A stretch of DNA of 64,000 bases, from positions 62,001 through 126,000 of the forward strand of contig JBDTRG010000189.1 of NCBI GenBank assembly GCA_039931775.1, given 5' to 3'. The translations under genes were made by a program, and so were the position numbers. Positions 26,175-34,083 of this stretch are shown in pieces. The stretch's first letter is position 1. Every line of letters begins with the position of its first letter. This DNA is from CAIWHR01 sp039931775 (GTDB lineage Bacteria > Pseudomonadota > Gammaproteobacteria > Burkholderiales > Casimicrobiaceae). A model generated the notes under the pieces. It saw only the letters and a list, made by a program, of their open reading frames with translations, was not told where the DNA came from and did no database searches.

Positions 26175-27203
26175 ATGAACGCCACGACGATCGCCATCAC
26201 CGCCGGCGAGCCGGCCGGCATCGGCCCCGAGCTCGCCGCGCTTGTCGCACGGCGCCATCGCGAACGTCCGTTTTCTGCGCGGCTCGTGATCCTCGGCGAC
26301 CGCGACCTGCTCCGCGCACGCGCGGCGCGGATCGGCCTCGCACCTCTGTACGCAGACTTCGATCCGGCGGCGGCCGAAGCGCCCGCCGGAGCCGTCGAGA
26401 TCTGGCACCAGCCTGTCGCGGTTCCCGTCACGCCGGGACAGTTGGAGCCGTCGAACTCGGCGAGCGTGGTCGCGATGCTCGCCCGCGCATCCGACGCCTG
26501 CGCGACCGGAATGTTCGCGGCACTCGTGACGGCGCCCGTTCAGAAAAGCGTGCTGATGGACGCGGGCATCCCGTTTTCCGGCCACACCGAATTCTTCGCG
26601 CAGCGCACACACACGCCGCGCGTGGTCATGATGCTGGTCGGCGGCGTTCGGGAGGCGCCGTTGCGGGTGGCGCTCGTCACCACGCATCTACCGCTCGCGG
26701 CGGTACCGGCGTCGATAACCTGCGAAGCGGTCGCGGAAACCATCGCGATCGTCGGCGCTGAGCTCGCGACCAAATTCGCGATCGCGGCGCCGCGGATCGC
26801 CGTGTGCGGACTCAATCCGCACGCCGGCGAAGGCGGGCATCTCGGTCGCGAAGAGATCGACGTCATCGCTCCGGCGATTCGTGCGATGCGCGGCGCCGGC
26901 TACGACGTGTCGGGGCCGCTGCCTGCCGATACCGTGTTCGTCCCCGACCTCGCGCGCCGGTTCGACGCAATCGTCGCGATGTACCACGACCAGGGGCTGC
27001 CCGTGCTCAAGGCCGCGAGCTTCGGGCAAGGCGTCAACGTGACGCTCGGACTGCCGTTCATCCGCACGTCGGTCGATCACGGCACGGCGCTCGACCTCGC
27101 GGTCGACGCCGGCAAGGCGCGCGAGGTGGATCCGGGCAGCCTGTTCGCGGCCGTGGACCTCGCGATCGATCTGGCCGAGCGCTCGGCGCGTCGATCGCGG
27201 TAG
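26175..27203 (+). CDS. pdxA: 4-hydroxythreonine-4-phosphate dehydrogenase PdxA
   Basis: A 342-residue enzyme of vitamin B6 synthesis. It oxidises 4-phosphohydroxy-L-threonine with NAD; the product decarboxylates and condenses with deoxyxylulose phosphate (PdxJ step). Family motifs are ITAGEPAGIGPEL at the N-terminus, FSGHTEFFAQ near 134-143, CGLNPHAGEGG near 215-225 with a metal-binding His, and MYHDQGLPVLKAASFGQGVN near 273-292. Length is normal. It is followed after 4 bases by rsmA, the order also found in E. coli (pdxA-rsmA). Confidence 0.95.
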   Translation: MNATTIAITAGEPAGIGPELAALVARRHRERPFSARLVILGDRDLLRARAARIGLAPLYADFDPAAAEAPAGAVEIWHQPVAVPVTPGQLEPSNSASVVAMLARASDACATGMFAALVTAPVQKSVLMDAGIPFSGHTEFFAQRTHTPRVVMMLVGGVREAPLRVALVTTHLPLAAVPASITCEAVAETIAIVGAELATKFAIAAPRIAVCGLNPHAGEGGHLGREEIDVIAPAIRAMRGAGYDVSGPLPADTVFVPDLARRFDAIVAMYHDQGLPVLKAASFGQGVNVTLGLPFIRTSVDHGTALDLAVDAGKAREVDPGSLFAAVDLAIDLAERSARRSR

Positions 27204-27207
27204 CCGC

Positions 27208-27990
27208 ATGCCGTTTCACCTGCCAAGAAAGCGATTTGGCCAGAATTTTCTCGTCGATACGCACTACATCGCGCGCATCGTCGACGCGATCGCGCCGCAG
27301 CCGGGCGACAACCTCGTCGAGATCGGGCCCGGACAGGCGGCGCTGACGCGATCGCTCGCCGAGCGCGCGGGGCATCTGACGGCGATCGAGATCGACCGCG
27401 ACCTTGCGGCCCGGCTCGCCACCCTGTTCCCGTCCGACCGGCTCACGCTGCACGTCGCCGACGCGCTCGATTTCGACTTCGCCGCGCTGGGACCCGCGCT
27501 GCGCGTCGTCGGCAATCTGCCGTACAACATCAGCACGCCGATCCTCTTTTACCTTGCGCGTTTCGAGACGCGGTTGCGCGACATTCACGTGATGCTGCAG
27601 CGGGAAGTGGTCGCGCGGATGACCGCGCAACCGGCGACATCCGACTACGGACGGCTTACCGTCATGCTGCAGGCCCGGTTTGGCGTGACCCGCCTCTTTA
27701 CCGTGCCGGCCGGCGCGTTCCGACCGGTGCCAAAGGTCGAATCGGCGGTCGCGCGACTCGTGCCGCTCGGCGCGCTGAGGCCGCGCATCACGGACGAAGC
27801 GCTCTTCGGCAGGATCGTGGCAGCCGCCTTCGGGCAGCGGCGCAAGACGTTGCGCAACGCGCTGTCCGCGTTGTGCGATGAGCCCGCCCTGCGCGCCGCC
27901 GACATCGATCCCGCGGCGCGCGGCGAGACGCTCGCAGTCGCGGACTTCGTGCGCCTCGCGAACGCGTCGGCCGCGCACACGACGACCTGA
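27208..27990 (+). CDS. rsmA: 16S rRNA dimethyladenosine transferase RsmA (KsgA)
   Basis: A 260-residue S-adenosylmethionine-dependent enzyme that dimethylates two adjacent adenosines in helix 45 of 16S rRNA (A1518/A1519 in E. coli) late in 30S assembly. Motifs: RKRFGQNFLVD at the N-terminus, the SAM loop EIGPGQAALT near 38-47, acidic IEIDRDLA near 61-68, and catalytic NLPYNIS near 108-114. FRPVPKVESAV follows in the C-terminal domain. It ends 9 bases before the stop of the convergent vapC gene. Confidence 0.95.
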   Translation: MPFHLPRKRFGQNFLVDTHYIARIVDAIAPQPGDNLVEIGPGQAALTRSLAERAGHLTAIEIDRDLAARLATLFPSDRLTLHVADALDFDFAALGPALRVVGNLPYNISTPILFYLARFETRLRDIHVMLQREVVARMTAQPATSDYGRLTVMLQARFGVTRLFTVPAGAFRPVPKVESAVARLVPLGALRPRITDEALFGRIVAAAFGQRRKTLRNALSALCDEPALRAADIDPAARGETLAVADFVRLANASAAHTTT

Positions 27991-27999
27991 GGACCCCGG

Positions 28000-28404
28000 T
28001 CAATAGCCGACGGCGTCGGCGAGGGTCTGCGTCAACCTCGGAGCCGCCTTGCGCAAGCGCTGATCCTCGGTGACGAGCTTCACGCCCAACTCGCGCGCCA
28101 CGACCAGATAACGGGCGTCGTAGGCCGACACGCGATAGCGGGCCGCCGTCGCGAGCACCTCATGATGGTCCGCAGCATGCAGGCCGGGCGCAACGACGCC
28201 TTGTGCCTGCGTCAGCACCATTGCAGCGTCGCTCATCGCCAGGCCCCGCACGCGCATCGCGGTGGCGAGCACGTGGGTCAGTTCGACGATCAACAGCGCG
28301 TCGCTGTGCCAATCAGCGTCCTGCTCGAGCAGGGCGCGTGCCCGCGGCGTCTGCGCGCCGGCGAGCAGCAGGTACGCGAGCACGTTGCAGTCGACCGCAA
28401 CCAC
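28000..28404 (-). CDS. vapC: VapC-type PIN-domain toxin ribonuclease
   Basis: A 134-residue protein starting at GTG 28404. The four acidic residues of the PIN active site are visible: Asp5 in AVDCNVLAYL, Glu41 in IVELTHVL, Asp96 in SAYDARYLVVA and Asp114 in LVTEDQRL. Such toxins cleave tRNA or rRNA when free of antitoxin. It lies 10 bases after the antitoxin gene on the same strand. Confidence 0.88.
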   Translation of the reverse strand: MVAVDCNVLAYLLLAGAQTPRARALLEQDADWHSDALLIVELTHVLATAMRVRGLAMSDAAMVLTQAQGVVAPGLHAADHHEVLATAARYRVSAYDARYLVVARELGVKLVTEDQRLRKAAPRLTQTLADAVGY

Positions 28405-28414
28405 GTCGGCGGGC

Positions 28415-28639
28415 CTACTCGCGACCTTCGTCGATGGCCGCTTCGATCTGCGCGGTTGTCAAGGGTCCGCCCTTGAGCTTTACGGGCGGCGGCAACGTCG
28501 GGGCGACACGCGGGACAACGACTCCCGACTCGATCAGCGAGATCGCCTCCTGCGTGACCGAGCGGCGATTGCGCTCGGCCTGATGCTTGAGACGCGCGTG
28601 CAGGGCGTCGGGCAGGTTCTTGATGACGAGGGTGCTCAT
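28415..28639 (-). CDS. vapB: VapB/FitA-like ribbon-helix-helix antitoxin
   Basis: A 74-residue protein starting at ATG 28639, where an AGGAG site lies 6-8 bases upstream. An upstream in-frame ATG at 28672 lacks this. Residues 1-40 (STLVIKNLPDALHARLKHQA then ERNRRSVTQEAISLIE) form a FitA-type ribbon-helix-helix domain. The Pro-rich linker and acidic C-terminus (TTAQIEAAIDEGRE) would wrap around and block the VapC toxin. The complex should repress its own promoter through the nearby palindrome. Confidence 0.88.
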   Translation of the reverse strand: MSTLVIKNLPDALHARLKHQAERNRRSVTQEAISLIESGVVVPRVAPTLPPPVKLKGGPLTTAQIEAAIDEGRE

Positions 28640-28679
28640 CGCAGCTCCTGGAGAGGTTCCTGTTTCAAGCAATTTTGCA

Positions 28680-28697
28680 CTAAAAGCTACCTTTTAG
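28680..28697. promoter_or_regulatory. Probable vapBC operator palindrome
   Basis: CTAAAAG-CTAC-CTTTTAG is a perfect 7-4-7 inverted repeat 41 bases upstream of the vapB start, in an AT-rich island of an otherwise GC-rich region. Its position fits autoregulation by the VapBC complex. A further half-copy (CTACCTTT) follows directly at 28698-28705. Confidence 0.6.
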
Positions 28698-28815
28698 CTA
28701 CCTTTCTGCTTCCTTTTTTCGATTTGAGCACTGGCGCGGGAACCCACCCCGACGTGCGCACGCAGCCGCCTCCGGCGATCGCGGAAAACCCGGGTGCAAG
28801 GCCTGCCGAAGCCGC

Positions 28816-29391
28816 TCAGCGAAACAGCATGACGATCGCGCCTTCGAGCCAGCGCACCGGGAGCATCAGCGCGAGCTGCGCGAGCACGATCACGATCAGC
28901 GGCGACAGGTCGAGCGTGCCGCCGAGCGGCGGGACGACGCGCCGGATCGGCGCGAGGAAGCGGAAGGTCAGCGCATTCAGGACGCCGGCAAACGGGCCGT
29001 CGGGCGCCGTCCACGACAGGATCGCCTGCGCCAACACGACGATGATCAGCAGCCAGAGCATGGCCTTGAGGAGCTCGACGCACGCGATCATCGCGAGCAT
29101 CGCGAAGCTCATCCCGGAGATCGACGCGGACCCGATCAGCAACAGCAGCGACGCGAGCCACAGGAACTGCGCGAGCCAGGCCAGGACAAGTGTTGCGACG
29201 TCGAGCCCCTTGAAACCGGGCACGACGCGGCGCAGCGGCGTCACCGCCCAGTCGGTGAGCGCGACGACGGCCTGACCCAGCGGGTTGCGGAACGGCGCGC
29301 GAAGCCACTGCATCGTGAAGCGCAGCAGGAACGCGTAGGTGATGATTCCGAACGCGGTGTCGAGCAGAAAGCGCAGCGCCTGATCGAGCAT
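28816..29391 (-). CDS. yggT: YggT family membrane protein
   Basis: A 191-residue inner-membrane protein made of two YggT repeats: the first in residues ~1-90 (FGIITYAFLLRFTMQWLRAP, PLRRVVPGFKGLD), the second ~95-185 (VVLAQAILSWTAPDGPFAGV, APIRRVVPPLGGTLDLSPL). The repeated P-x-RRVVP motif marks each unit. The family has been linked to osmotic tolerance and cell division in other bacteria, but its molecular role is unsettled. It starts 3 bases after proC, in the common yggS-proC-yggT order. Confidence 0.88.
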   Translation of the reverse strand: MLDQALRFLLDTAFGIITYAFLLRFTMQWLRAPFRNPLGQAVVALTDWAVTPLRRVVPGFKGLDVATLVLAWLAQFLWLASLLLLIGSASISGMSFAMLAMIACVELLKAMLWLLIIVVLAQAILSWTAPDGPFAGVLNALTFRFLAPIRRVVPPLGGTLDLSPLIVIVLAQLALMLPVRWLEGAIVMLFR

Positions 29392-29394
29392 GGA

Positions 29395-30225
29395 TCAGGA
29401 ATCCCCGGAGAACGTGTCGCCGAGCTCCGCGGCTCGGAGCGCAGCCGCCTTGGCGGCTTCGATGATCGTCCCCTTGACGGCGCCCGCATCGAGCACCGCG
29501 AGCGCGCGCTCGGTCGTGCCGGCCTTCGACGTGACCTGCCGGCGCAAGGCCGCCGGAGGTTCGGTCGAGGCCTGCGCGAGGGCAACGGAGCCGGCAACGG
29601 TCGCGTAGGCAAGCCTCCGCGCATCGGCTGCGCAGAAGCCGAGGTCGCGCGCGGCCTCCTCGAGCGCCTCCAGGAAGTAGAAGACGTACGCGGGTCCGCT
29701 GCCCGAAATGCCGGTCACCGCATCGAGCATCGCCTCCGTGGCGACCCACACGACCTCCCCCGCGGCTTCGACGACCGCCACGGCGAGCGCTCGCCCGTCG
29801 GCGTCGACCTCGGGCTCGGCGTAGATGCCGCTGATCCCGCGGCCGACGAGCGCCGGCATGTTGGGCATCGCGCGCACGAGGCGCCGATGTCCGCCGAGCC
29901 AGCGCGCGAGATCGGCGAGACGGATGCCGGCCGCGATCGACAGCACGACCGGGCCGGGCGTCCCCGCGAGATGTGGTCCGAGCGCGCGGGCCGCGTCGCG
30001 CATCTGCTGCGGCTTGACGGCCAGCACGACGAGCCCTGCGCCGGCCACGGCCTCGCCCGTACATTCGGCGAAGGCTTTGACACCGGCATGGCGCGCTTCG
30101 ATTCGCGCCCGCGCCTCCGGATAGGGCTCGACGACGCGCATGTCGGCGGCCGCGCGGCCGCGAGCGGTGAGACCGCCGATGAGCGCCGTCGCCATGTTTC
30201 CGCCGCCGATGAACGCGATCGTCAT
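29395..30225 (-). CDS. proC: Pyrroline-5-carboxylate reductase ProC
   Basis: A 276-residue cytoplasmic enzyme that reduces 1-pyrroline-5-carboxylate to L-proline with NAD(P)H. The N-terminal Rossmann motif is FIGGGNMATALIGGL. VLAVKPQQM near 67-75 and the C-terminal signature VTSKAGTTERALAVLDAG (VTSPGGTT type, here with Lys-Ala replacing Pro-Gly) define the family. It begins directly after the yggS stop with no intervening bases. Confidence 0.93.
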   Translation of the reverse strand: MTIAFIGGGNMATALIGGLTARGRAAADMRVVEPYPEARARIEARHAGVKAFAECTGEAVAGAGLVVLAVKPQQMRDAARALGPHLAGTPGPVVLSIAAGIRLADLARWLGGHRRLVRAMPNMPALVGRGISGIYAEPEVDADGRALAVAVVEAAGEVVWVATEAMLDAVTGISGSGPAYVFYFLEALEEAARDLGFCAADARRLAYATVAGSVALAQASTEPPAALRRQVTSKAGTTERALAVLDAGAVKGTIIEAAKAAALRAAELGDTFSGDS

Positions 30226-30933
30226 TCAGCGCGCCTCTCGGGCCGGTTTTTCCCGTGCGCCGAAGATCGACGTCCCGACGCGCACCAGCGTTGCGCCTTC
30301 TGCGATCGCGTCTTCCAGGTCCGCCGACATCCCCATCGACAGCGTGTCGACCGGCAATCCCGCGGCGCGGCAGGCGTCGAGGCACTCGCGCAACCGCCGG
30401 AACTGCGCGCGCCGGCGATCGATGTCGTCGGTGGGCTCGGGGATGCCCATGATCCCGCGAAGCGACAGCCGCGGCAGCGCCGCCACGGCCGTCGCCAGCG
30501 CAACGGCCTCATCCGGCGCGACGCCGCTCTTCGACGCCTCGAAGCTCGTGTTGACCTGCACGCAGACGGAGAGCGGCGGCGCATCCGACGACCGCGCCAC
30601 GGAGAGCCGCTCGGCGATCTTCAGCCGGTCGACCGTGTGCACCCACGCGAAACGGCTTGCCGCAACCGCGGCCTTGTTGCTCTGCAGCGGCCCGATCAGG
30701 TGCCACTCGATGTCGGGAAGGTCGGAAAGTGCGTTGGCCTTCGCGGCACCCTCCTGGACGTAGTTTTCGCCGAACGCCCGCTGGCCCAGCGCATGGACGG
30801 CGCGGATCGCCTCGGCCGGGAAGGTCTTGCCGACGGCCAGAAGGCGGACGTCCGCAGGGTCGCGCCCTGCCTCCGTTGCCGCTCGTGCGATCCGGGCGAT
30901 CACTCCTTGCCACGCCTTCTCGTAGTGGAACAT
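30226..30933 (-). CDS. yggS: PLP homeostasis protein YggS
   Basis: A 235-residue alanine-racemase-type TIM-barrel protein that binds pyridoxal phosphate and balances B6 and amino-acid metabolism without a known catalytic activity. The PLP lysine is in LLAVGKTFP, followed by FGENYVQEG, WHLIGPLQSNK, and the phosphate-binding SMGMSADLEDAI and GTSIFGAR at the C-terminus. First gene of the yggS-proC-yggT run, divergent from pilT. Confidence 0.92.
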   Translation of the reverse strand: MFHYEKAWQGVIARIARAATEAGRDPADVRLLAVGKTFPAEAIRAVHALGQRAFGENYVQEGAAKANALSDLPDIEWHLIGPLQSNKAAVAASRFAWVHTVDRLKIAERLSVARSSDAPPLSVCVQVNTSFEASKSGVAPDEAVALATAVAALPRLSLRGIMGIPEPTDDIDRRRAQFRRLRECLDACRAAGLPVDTLSMGMSADLEDAIAEGATLVRVGTSIFGAREKPAREAR

Positions 30934-30966
30934 AATCGAATGACAATGGCGTAGGGGCGCTCACGC

Positions 30967-30982
30967 TGGCACGCGGATTGCA
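30967..30982 (+). promoter_or_regulatory. Consensus sigma-54 promoter upstream of pilT
   Basis: CTGGCACGCGGATTGCA (from 30966) matches the RpoN consensus TGGCAC-N5-TTGCA exactly. The -24 GG is at 30968-30969 and the -12 GC at 30980-30981, with the required 10 bases between. Transcription would begin near 30993, leaving a ~50-base leader before the pilT ATG at 31045. An enhancer-binding activator such as PilR would be needed; none is in this window. Confidence 0.75.
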
Positions 30983-31044
30983 TGCCGTTACGCACGGCTC
31001 CACGCCGGTAAATCCGGGATCGCGGACCGCACCAGGGATTATAG

Positions 31045-32088
31045 ATGGACATCACCGAACTACTGGCATTTGCCGTCAAGAACAAGGCATCCGACCTCCA
31101 TTTGTCGGCGGGCCTGCCCCCGATGATCCGGGTCCACGGTGACGTGCGCCGTATCAATCTGCCCCCGATGGAGCACGAGGACGTGCATTCCATGGTGTAC
31201 GACATCATGAGCGATGCGCAGCGAAAGCAGTACGAAGAGCACCTCGAGTGCGATTTCAGCTTCGCGGTGCCGAACCTCGCCCGATTCCGTGTCAACGCGT
31301 TCGTCCAGGCGCGCGGCGCCTCCGCCGCGTTCCGGACGATTCCCTCCAAGGTGCTGACGCTCGAGGAGTTGAACACGCCCAAGGTCTTCGCCGAGATGAC
31401 CAACCGGCCGCGCGGGCTGATCCTCGTGACCGGCCCCACCGGGTCCGGCAAGTCGACGACGCTCGCGGCGATGGTCGACCACGTGAACGCCAACATGTAC
31501 GGGCACATCCTCACGATCGAGGATCCGATCGAGTTCATGCACGAGTCGAAGAAGTGCCTGATCAACCAGCGCGAGCTCGGGCCGCACACGCTGTCGTTTC
31601 CCAACGCGCTGCGCAGCGCGCTGCGCGAAGACCCGGACTACATCCTGGTCGGCGAAATGCGCGACCTCGATACCATCCGCCTGGCACTCACCGCCGCCGA
31701 AACCGGCCACCTCGTGTTCGCGACGCTGCACACGAGCTCGGCCGCCAAGACGATCGACCGGATCATCGACGTGTTCCCCGCGGCGGAAAAGGAAATGGTC
31801 CGCGCGATGCTGTCCGAATCGCTGGTGTCGGTGATCTCGCAGACGCTGCTCAAGACGAAGGACGGACAGGGTCGCGTCGCCGCGCACGAGATCATGATCG
31901 GCACGCCGGCGATCCGGAACCTGATCCGCGAAGGCAAGGTCGCGCAGATGTATTCGGCCATCCAGACCAGTCAGAACGTCGGCATGCAGACGCTCGACCA
32001 GTGTCTGACCGAAATGGTCCGCCGCAACATGGTCAACGTCGCCGAAGCGCGCCAGCGGGCGGTGAACAAGGACCTGTTCATGGCGTAA
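31045..32088 (+). CDS. pilT: Type IV pilus retraction ATPase PilT
   Basis: A 347-residue hexameric ATPase that depolymerises pilin and drives twitching motility. The N-terminal PAS-like domain (~1-100) precedes the RecA-like core. Walker A is GPTGSGKST (130-138), the Asp box TIEDPIEF near 161-168, Walker B LVGEMRDLDT near 201-210, and the His box TGHLVFATLHT near 221-231. AIRNLIREGKVAQMYSAIQT near 289-308 is the PilT-specific AIRNLIRE motif. A consensus sigma-54 promoter precedes it, and pilU follows after 54 bases. Confidence 0.95.
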   Translation: MDITELLAFAVKNKASDLHLSAGLPPMIRVHGDVRRINLPPMEHEDVHSMVYDIMSDAQRKQYEEHLECDFSFAVPNLARFRVNAFVQARGASAAFRTIPSKVLTLEELNTPKVFAEMTNRPRGLILVTGPTGSGKSTTLAAMVDHVNANMYGHILTIEDPIEFMHESKKCLINQRELGPHTLSFPNALRSALREDPDYILVGEMRDLDTIRLALTAAETGHLVFATLHTSSAAKTIDRIIDVFPAAEKEMVRAMLSESLVSVISQTLLKTKDGQGRVAAHEIMIGTPAIRNLIREGKVAQMYSAIQTSQNVGMQTLDQCLTEMVRRNMVNVAEARQRAVNKDLFMA

Positions 32089-32142
32089 GGCAGTATTGGA
32101 CCGGCGCGCCCGGCCGCGGCGCGCGCCCAAGGAGAAGCCAAG

Positions 32143-33303
32143 ATGGAACGAGAACGCGCCACCGGGTTCATCCACGAATTGCTCGAGCTCCTGGTCAAGC
32201 AGAAAGGCTCGGACCTCTTCATCACCGCCGGCTTCCCGCCCGCCGTCAAGGTCGACGGCCGGATTCAGCCGGTCTCGAAAACGGCGCTCTCGCCGCAGCA
32301 CACGATGGAACTCGTGCGCAGCGTGATGAACGACAAGCAGGCGGCCGAGTTCGAATCGACGAAAGAGTGCAACTTCGCGATCGCCCCGCCGGGCGTCGGC
32401 CGCTTCCGGGTCAACGCGTTCGTCCAGCAGGGCCGGATCGGCATGGTGCTGCGGACCATCACCACCGACATCCCCAAATTCGAGGACCTCGGCCTGCCGC
32501 CGGTGCTGAAGGACGTCGCGATGTCGAAGCGCGGCATCATGCTGTTCGTCGGCGCCACCGGCAGCGGCAAGTCGACGTCGATGGCGTCCCTGCTCGGGTA
32601 TCGCAACGAGAACAGCTACGGCCACATCATCACGATCGAGGACCCGATCGAGTTCGTCCACGATCACAGGAACTGCATCATCACCCAGCGCGAGGTCGGC
32701 GTGGACACCGACGACTGGGAAATCGCGCTGCGCAATTCGCTGCGCCAGGCGCCGGACGTCATCCTGATCGGCGAAGTGCGTTCCCGCGAGACGATGGACT
32801 ACGCGATCTCGTTCGCGGAAACCGGCCACCTGTGTCTCGCCACGCTGCATGCGAACAGCACGAACCAGGCGCTCGACCGGATCATCAACTTCTTCCCCGA
32901 GGAACGGCGCGCGCAGCTGCTGATGGACCTATCGCTCAACGTACGGGCGTTCGTCGGGCAGCGGCTGATCGCGCGCCGCGACGGCAAGGGCCGCGTGCCC
33001 GCCGTCGAAGTGATGCTCAATTCGCCGCTCATTTCCGATCTCATCTTCAAGGGCGACGTGTCCGGGATCAAGGAGATCATGAAGAAGTCGCGCGAGCTCG
33101 GGATGCAGACCTTTGACCAGTCGCTGTTCGGCCTCTTCGAGGCGGGGCTCATCAGCTACGAGGATGCGCTGCGCAACGCCGACTCGTTGAACGACCTCCG
33201 GCTCGACATCAAGCTCCACGGCAAGGAAGCGAAGGGTCGCAACGTCTACTCGGGAATCGGCAACCTCGACATCGTGCCCAGCACGGTGACGGGACGCATC
33301 TAG
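32143..33303 (+). CDS. pilU: PilT-dependent accessory retraction ATPase PilU
   Basis: A 386-residue PilT paralogue that assists pilus retraction under load. The N-terminal domain starts RATGFIHELLELLVKQKGSD. Walker A is GATGSGKST near 141-149, the Asp box ITIEDPIEFVHDH, Walker B LIGEVRSRETM and the His box TGHLCLATLH. The C-terminal tail past the core (IKLHGKEAKGRNVYSGIGNL) is typical of PilU. An AAGGAG site lies just upstream of the ATG. Probably in one transcript with pilT. Confidence 0.94.
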   Translation: MERERATGFIHELLELLVKQKGSDLFITAGFPPAVKVDGRIQPVSKTALSPQHTMELVRSVMNDKQAAEFESTKECNFAIAPPGVGRFRVNAFVQQGRIGMVLRTITTDIPKFEDLGLPPVLKDVAMSKRGIMLFVGATGSGKSTSMASLLGYRNENSYGHIITIEDPIEFVHDHRNCIITQREVGVDTDDWEIALRNSLRQAPDVILIGEVRSRETMDYAISFAETGHLCLATLHANSTNQALDRIINFFPEERRAQLLMDLSLNVRAFVGQRLIARRDGKGRVPAVEVMLNSPLISDLIFKGDVSGIKEIMKKSRELGMQTFDQSLFGLFEAGLISYEDALRNADSLNDLRLDIKLHGKEAKGRNVYSGIGNLDIVPSTVTGRI

Positions 33304-33308
33304 CTCAG

Positions 33309-34043
33309 GTGGGCGATCGCACGCATTTCGGCTTCGAAGAGGTCGACGTCGGCGACAAGGCGCGGCGCGTGCGCGGCGTGTTCGACTCCGTCGCCGGCAA
33401 GTACGACGTGATGAACGACCTGATGTCGGTGGGACTGCATCGGCTCTGGAAGCGCTTCGCGGTCAACGCGACCGGCGTGCGCGACGGGATGCACGTGCTC
33501 GATCTCGCCGGCGGCACCGGCGACCTGGCGCAGCTCTTCGCCGAGCGCGTCGGCCAGCGCGGCGAGGTGGTGCTGACCGACATCAACGGCGCGATGCTTG
33601 CCGCCGGCCGCGACCGGCTGCTCAACGCCGGCCGCTTCGTCCCGGCGATCCAGTGCGACGCCGAGCGGCTGCCGTTCGCGGACGCCCGGTTCGACTGCGT
33701 GTCGATCGCGTTCGGCCTGCGCAACGTGACGCGCAAGGAGGCGGCACTCGCCGAGATGCGCCGCGTTCTGCGCCCCGGCGGCGTCGCGGCGGTCCTGGAG
33801 TTCTCGAGGGTCTGGGCGCCGCTCGCGCCGGCTTACGACTGGTACAGCTTCAACGTGCTGCCGAAGCTCGGCCGGATCATAGCGGGCGACGAAGCGAGCT
33901 ACCGCTACCTCGCCGAATCGATCCGGATGCATCCGGACCAAGCGGCCCTCGCCTCGCTGATGGAACAAGCCGGATTCGACCGGGTCGAAGTCCACAACCT
34001 CGCCGCGGGCGTCGTCGCGTTGCATCTGGGCTATCATTACTGA
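33309..34043 (+). CDS. ubiE: Ubiquinone/menaquinone C-methyltransferase UbiE
   Basis: A 244-residue SAM-dependent enzyme that methylates the benzoquinol ring in ubiquinone synthesis. It starts at GTG 33309, 5 bases after the pilU stop; this start gives the family N-terminus (GDRTHFGFEEVD). Motifs: VFDSVAGKYDVMNDLMSVGLHRLWK (split: VFDSVAGKYDVMND, LMSVGLHRLWK), SAM loop VLDLAGGTGDLA near 64-75, FGLRNVTRKEAAL near 136-148, and LEFSRVWAP. First gene of the ubiE-Tim44-ubiJ group. Confidence 0.94.
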   Translation: MGDRTHFGFEEVDVGDKARRVRGVFDSVAGKYDVMNDLMSVGLHRLWKRFAVNATGVRDGMHVLDLAGGTGDLAQLFAERVGQRGEVVLTDINGAMLAAGRDRLLNAGRFVPAIQCDAERLPFADARFDCVSIAFGLRNVTRKEAALAEMRRVLRPGGVAAVLEFSRVWAPLAPAYDWYSFNVLPKLGRIIAGDEASYRYLAESIRMHPDQAALASLMEQAGFDRVEVHNLAAGVVALHLGYHY

Positions 34044-34083
34044 CCGGGCCGTGCCCCAAGGCACGCCTGATCTGGAGGAACAC

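Noticed and set aside
23663..26431. 922-codon open frame on the minus strand
   Set aside because: It is antisense to the GH31 gene, Arg/His-rich, with no recognisable motif. High GC removes stop codons from antisense frames.
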